DNA of 55,217 bases from Candidatus Poribacteria bacterium (GTDB taxonomy: Bacteria > Poribacteria > WGA-4E > WGA-3G). The DNA lies in the NCBI GenBank assembly GCA_026702755.1, contig JAPPBX010000051.1, positions 1 to 55,217 of the forward strand, written 5' to 3'. The notes under the pieces are model-generated. The model was not told the DNA's origin and ran no database searches. It saw only the letters and a list, made by a program, of their open reading frames with translations. Of the stretch, positions 51,960 to 55,217 are shown one piece after another (the first letter of the stretch is position 1; every line of letters begins with the position of its first letter). The position numbers and the translations under genes are program-made.

Positions 51960-53021
51960 GTGAGATATAGAGGTAAATTGTATCCTATTTGTGCCGTTTT
52001 CAGTCGCTCCTTCTATAATAGCCTGATACGAGCACAAGGAGTGTTCGTGCTTCTTGCGATGATGTTCGTTTTCACGAGTTGCGCTGCGTTGGAGGAAGCA
52101 CAGCGACGCCGCGAGAAACGGATCCTCGAAGAACGGAATGCGACTTCGCTCATGCTCCAACCCTCGAAAGCAAAGTTTGAGATTAGAGAGGATGGGACAT
52201 TCGAGAGCGATCACTACACCCTCAAGTTTGCCGAAGATTTGATAGTACATGAAGGATTCGACGAGGCGGAGAAGCGGGAATTGTTCGCCGAAAGTGCGCT
52301 CGGTTATATGGAAAGTCTTTACGACGCGATGAATCGACTCTTCGGTTTTAAACCGAAGCATAAAATTCACGTGACACTGCATCACCTCTACAGAGGCACC
52401 AATCTCGCAGCGTATACGCGTACGGACTATCGTTCAGGTATGGCAGACGGACGGTATGTGAAGTTTGTTAACGGTATTCAGATGGATTTCCCGATGCGGA
52501 TGTATGAAAAACACGGGGTGCGAGTCCATGAGTTGACACATGCCTTTACGAATATCTATTTTCTACCGGTATGGTTCTCGGAAGGCATTGCTGTCCTGAT
52601 TCAGACGGAGTATGCGAAAGGCGGGTTACATCCTAAATTTGATAGCCTTGAGGCGGATTTGGAGATTGATCTTGATGGCGTGAATCAATTGGAGAGTTGG
52701 GGCGGACATACTGATAACGATCCGCTGACGCAATGGCGATACAGATATTCGTACACGCTCGTTGCGGAACTGTGGGAGAAGTACGGTGCAGATTTTTATA
52801 TCAGGGTTTTTCGGTTGATGGAAGGGGATGGTCTCCATCAAAAGCTGGCGGGGAATATGAAGACGAGTTTTCTGGTTTATTATTTCAGTGAAGCGGCGGG
52901 TGAGGATCTGGTGCCGTTCTTTAGGAAATTGCATTTCAAGGTGCGCAGACTGACAAAAGAGGACATCCTTAAGCAGATTGAAGAGAATAGAGCGAGTAGT
53001 CTACGTCGGAGGCGACAATGA
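51960..53021 (+). CDS. Lipoprotein with gluzincin metallopeptidase motif
   Basis: The 353-residue protein has a long N-terminus ending in a hydrophobic segment and lipobox (VFVLLAMMFVFTSC), then a charged linker. HELTH (residues 190-194) and Glu208 in WFSEGIA form HExxH-(13)-E, the gluzincin zinc site, as in the peptidase MA group. It appears catalytically complete and probably acts in the periplasm or outer membrane. It starts at GTG with GAGGGG 5-6 nt upstream. Its TGA overlaps the ATG of the next gene (ATGA). Confidence 0.8.
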   Translation: MRYRGKLYPICAVFSRSFYNSLIRAQGVFVLLAMMFVFTSCAALEEAQRRREKRILEERNATSLMLQPSKAKFEIREDGTFESDHYTLKFAEDLIVHEGFDEAEKRELFAESALGYMESLYDAMNRLFGFKPKHKIHVTLHHLYRGTNLAAYTRTDYRSGMADGRYVKFVNGIQMDFPMRMYEKHGVRVHELTHAFTNIYFLPVWFSEGIAVLIQTEYAKGGLHPKFDSLEADLEIDLDGVNQLESWGGHTDNDPLTQWRYRYSYTLVAELWEKYGADFYIRVFRLMEGDGLHQKLAGNMKTSFLVYYFSEAAGEDLVPFFRKLHFKVRRLTKEDILKQIEENRASSLRRRRQ

Positions 53022-53707
53022 GCGTTAGCGTAAAACCCATAATTACCTATACACAAACGCAAGGGCGAGGATACAATCCTCGCCAGCAGCGCGACGGCTT
53101 TTGGCCGCTACGGAGAGGCAGAGCATATACGAGGCAGGCACTTCTGTTATTGGGGTTGATGTGTCTATGCTACGGTTGCAGTCTCGGTCAGGAGTGGAGC
53201 GAGAACTACGCCCTTCTACCGGGTGTAACTGCCAGCGATCCGTCATTCATTGATGGAAAACCTGAGACTATCGGAGAATCTCAACGTAAAAAGGGATCAG
53301 GCAATGTCGTCACCGACCTTGATATCCCATCAGAGGCAATCATTCATTTGCCGGAGAAGAAGTCGCTCTATCGGATTGTGATCCACTCTACGAATTTGGA
53401 GGAGTTTGAGTTGATGGCGTTCAACACGCGTGGAGAGTGGGACAAAATCCATGACCAGCGGAGCAATAAGGAACCGGTCATTGATATCCGCCTCAACAAA
53501 GCGGTTACGACAACGGGTATTAAGGTCATTGTGCACCGGACATCGGAGGATGCTGCTCGGAGGCGGGAGAATGTCCAGATAAGGCGCGAAAATGTGGAAA
53601 TTGCAGAAGGACAGATGAGACGCGGGCGTTACCGTTACTATATAACGGGACCGACAACAGCGCTCGCGAAAATTTCGGAGATTGAGTTGTACGGATACGC
53701 GAATTAG
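53018..53707 (+). CDS. Putative exported discoidin-like protein
   Basis: The 229-residue product carries a hydrophobic segment (QALLLLGLMCLCYGCS) only at about residues 34-50, because the first 30 residues include a palindrome-encoded insertion. YGC could be a lipidation site. The mature part (VTASDPSFIDGKPETIGESQ, DIPSEAIIHLPEKKSLYRIVIHSTNLEEFELMAF, ISEIELYGY) follows the layout of F5/8 type C (discoidin) carbohydrate-binding domains. The ATGA overlap with the peptidase gene implies coupled translation, supporting this early start; no later ATG, GTG or TTG before the hydrophobic core is in frame. Confidence 0.68.
   Translation: MSVSVKPIITYTQTQGRGYNPRQQRDGFWPLRRGRAYTRQALLLLGLMCLCYGCSLGQEWSENYALLPGVTASDPSFIDGKPETIGESQRKKGSGNVVTDLDIPSEAIIHLPEKKSLYRIVIHSTNLEEFELMAFNTRGEWDKIHDQRSNKEPVIDIRLNKAVTTTGIKVIVHRTSEDAARRRENVQIRRENVEIAEGQMRRGRYRYYITGPTTALAKISEIELYGYAN
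53064..53084. repeat. GC-rich palindrome (family A) inside a coding region
   Basis: GGCGAGGAT (53064-53072) and ATCCTCGCC (53076-53084) form a perfect 9-bp stem with a 3-nt loop. It is read in frame as part of residues 16-23 of the discoidin-like protein, just before its signal-like segment. Confidence 0.8.
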
Positions 53708-53735
53708 TTGTCAGTTATCAGTTATCAGTTGTCAG
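53705..53735. repeat. 7-bp tandem repeat (family C)
   Basis: AGTTGTC, AGTTATC, AGTTATC, AGTTGTC then AGTC make four and a half 7-bp units starting at the last two bases of the upstream stop codon. It is the reverse complement of the GATAACY-type units at 36149 and 43857. Confidence 0.82.
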
Positions 53736-53760
53736 TCGGCATTGATTATTTTTGGGATTT

Positions 53761-54897
53761 ATGCAGTCCACTTGGGTTCAACAGTACTTAGACCGGTACC
53801 TCGGCATCCCGCTTTGTGTTATACTCGGTCTATTTTGTAGGCAGGCACCGGTAACATCTACCCCCAAAAAAGTTCTTTTCATCCAACTCTCTGCCTTGGG
53901 TGACACGATTTTAGCGATCCCTACCATTCGAGCGATACGACACACTTTCCCTAATGCCGAATTTACGATATTAGCATCACCAACGAACCTGAATTATTTG
54001 GCAGCGTGCCCTTATATTGACAGACGTATCCCATTCCGTAAGCCGGGCTACCAGTTGATTTCGTCGCTGCGTCGTGAGGGGTTCGACTGGGTGATTGACT
54101 TGGAGCATTGGCCCCGATTGAGCGCGCTGCTCGCCTACGCAACCGGTGCCCCGAGGCGAATTGGGTTTTCGACAAAGGGACAGCACCGCCATTTCCTCTT
54201 TACAGAGACGGTGCCACACGTCCAAGGGCGGCATGAAGTCCGAAATTTCTTGGGTCTCGCGGCGCAGTTGGCGTGCCCGATACACGAACTCGGACTTGAG
54301 GTGTGGTGCGATGAGAAAGCGCGTATGTGGATACGTGAAACCTTGACGAAAGAGGGGGTCTCGCCCGATCAACCGCTTATCGTGTTACACCCGGAGGCAG
54401 GCAGACGTGGTGAGCCTCGCAGGCGATGGCCACAGGGGCGCTACGTCGCGTTGGCGAATGCACTTGTTGAACGGTATGACGCAGAGATCGTTTTGACGGG
54501 CGCGCCTGATGAGGTGGCGGTCTCTGAAGAGATTGCGGCGCGGACAAAGCACCGGTCGGTCGTGCTGGCGGGGCGGACGGATGTTAATCAACTTGCTGCG
54601 CTTTTTACGGATGCGACGCTGGTCGTGAGCGGCAACTGCGGTCCGATGCACCTTGCAGCGGCAACTGGAACGCCTGTTGTTGGGTTGCACGGTCCCACGA
54701 ATTTTGCGCAGTGGGGTCCCTGGGATCGGAATGCAGGTATTGTGCGCGCACGAATACCGTGTAGTCCGTGTCTCAATTTGGGGTTTGAGTATGGGTGCCA
54801 AGCACTGTCCGACGGGACTTCACCGTGTATGCATACGGTTGAGGTTACGGCTGTCCTTAGAGAGTGTGAACGGCTGCTTGCAGGTCAATTAACGTGA
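53761..54897 (+). CDS. Glycosyltransferase family 9 (heptosyltransferase-like)
   Basis: The 378-residue protein has KVLFIQLSALGDTILAIPTIRAIRHTFPNAEFTILA, the GT9 N-terminal block, then VIDLEHWPRLSALLAYATGAPRRIGF and the donor domain IVLHPEAGRRGEPRRRWPQGRYVALANAL, IVLTGAPDE, VVSGNCGPMHLAAATGTPVVGLHGPTNFAQWGPW and CSPCLN. GT9 enzymes transfer ADP-heptose in lipopolysaccharide core synthesis; here the acceptor is unknown. ATG at 53761 is used; a TTG 9 nt upstream is possible. The preceding gap holds a 7-bp array. Confidence 0.88.
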   Translation: MQSTWVQQYLDRYLGIPLCVILGLFCRQAPVTSTPKKVLFIQLSALGDTILAIPTIRAIRHTFPNAEFTILASPTNLNYLAACPYIDRRIPFRKPGYQLISSLRREGFDWVIDLEHWPRLSALLAYATGAPRRIGFSTKGQHRHFLFTETVPHVQGRHEVRNFLGLAAQLACPIHELGLEVWCDEKARMWIRETLTKEGVSPDQPLIVLHPEAGRRGEPRRRWPQGRYVALANALVERYDAEIVLTGAPDEVAVSEEIAARTKHRSVVLAGRTDVNQLAALFTDATLVVSGNCGPMHLAAATGTPVVGLHGPTNFAQWGPWDRNAGIVRARIPCSPCLNLGFEYGCQALSDGTSPCMHTVEVTAVLRECERLLAGQLT

Positions 54898-55217
54898 GTT
54901 GGGTCTAAGAAATCTGAAGCAGGATTTACAAGATTCAAAGATTTTCAGGATTAGTCAATCCTTTTGACTGAAACTGCTTTTTATGGAATTAACGAAATAT
55001 TTTCTTACAGCAATTCTATAGACATATCACCCCTACAGGGCGAGGAAATACCTGAAAAGTGCTGTTGAAATACGCAGAAATATCCAATTCTATAGACATA
55101 GCACCCCTAATGAAGATTAAGAATTTAATCGGGTAATTTTTGCCGATGCCCGGTGCGGTTCCAAACCGCACCATAGGTGTCAATTTAGGGATATTTCGTT
55201 GTATTTTATAGGAACGT
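54898..55217. repeat. Intergenic repeat block (right): matches modules of 49990-50580; palindrome at 55152-55172
   Basis: CTGAAGCAGGATTTACAAGA (54915 onward), ATTCTATAGACATATCACCC (55013 onward) and a copy ending GAAGATTAAGAATTTAAT (55085-55135) repeat the left block. GGTGCGGTT/AACCGCACC (55152-55160, 55164-55172) is a family A palindrome. No gene is supported in these 320 nt. Confidence 0.75.

Noticed and set aside
49990..55217. Composite transposon
   Set aside because: The flanking repeats encode no transposase and have no terminal inverted repeats or clear target duplications; only a recombination-prone block is claimed.

Overview
The window looks like a bacterial chromosome segment of moderate GC from an uncultured, probably diderm lineage. 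Two sulfatase-family proteins, a phytanoyl-CoA dioxygenase, an enolase-superfamily enzyme with a TIM-barrel sugar isomerase, an NHL propeller, a CRTAC1-type protein, malectin-like secreted proteins and many dispersed palindromes together resemble the genomes of Candidatus Poribacteria (sponge symbionts). That assignment is inference from gene content, not a phylogenetic result. YidC with a large periplasmic domain, a PpiD/SurA-like chaperone, lipoproteins and a GT9 heptosyltransferase-type enzyme support an outer membrane. No phage, insertion sequence or CRISPR array was seen.

Layout. 1-1250 (minus): a tRNA-Thr/Tyr/Gly/Thr cluster, rpmG, tRNA-Trp and rpoZ, with near-consensus TTGACA/TATAAT promoters. 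1443-9003: mqnC, an FGly-type sulfatase, a PpiD-like foldase, an OGG1-type glycosylase, a coiled-coil protein and a GT4 glycosyltransferase. 9035-14434: tRNA-Leu and a three-gene operon (YdiJ-like FAD/Fe-S dehydrogenase, Nramp-like transporter without the metal motif, PhyH dioxygenase). 14653-18440: CorC-like protein, M23 peptidase, solute-binding protein. 18453-28180 (minus): a very unusual 1347-residue ORF joining an ECF sigma factor, a full FtsZ GTPase domain and a truncated, active-site-altered DNA polymerase III alpha, then a sugar ABC permease, lipoprotein, TatD, SDR, enolase-superfamily enzyme and sugar isomerase. 28316-36893 (plus): glnE, NHL protein, glutamate dehydrogenase, pdxJ, HAD phosphatase and a pseudouridine synthase. 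36926-43521 (minus): HNH-rnpA-yidD-yidC-jag-mnmE, a small zinc ribbon and a thioredoxin-like gene with an in-frame TGA at the first active-site Cys position (WUGSC), best read as a selenoprotein. 43958-55217: CRTAC1 protein, tandem malectin-like proteins, cysteine hydrolase, rimI, PLP aminotransferase, a sulfatase homologue lacking the FGly cysteine, a gluzincin lipoprotein, a discoidin-like lipoprotein and a GT9 enzyme, the last four bounded by related repeats.

The two strongest leads are the sigma-FtsZ-PolIIIalpha fusion (18453-22496) and the overlooked selenoprotein (36926-37834), which a standard annotation would start about 77 codons too late. Three dispersed repeat families (GC-rich palindromes, a CACCCCTACGGGGTG-type element and 7-bp tandem repeats) recur between genes. 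One palindrome lies inside a coding sequence, and one 7-bp array occupies a ribosome-binding-site position.
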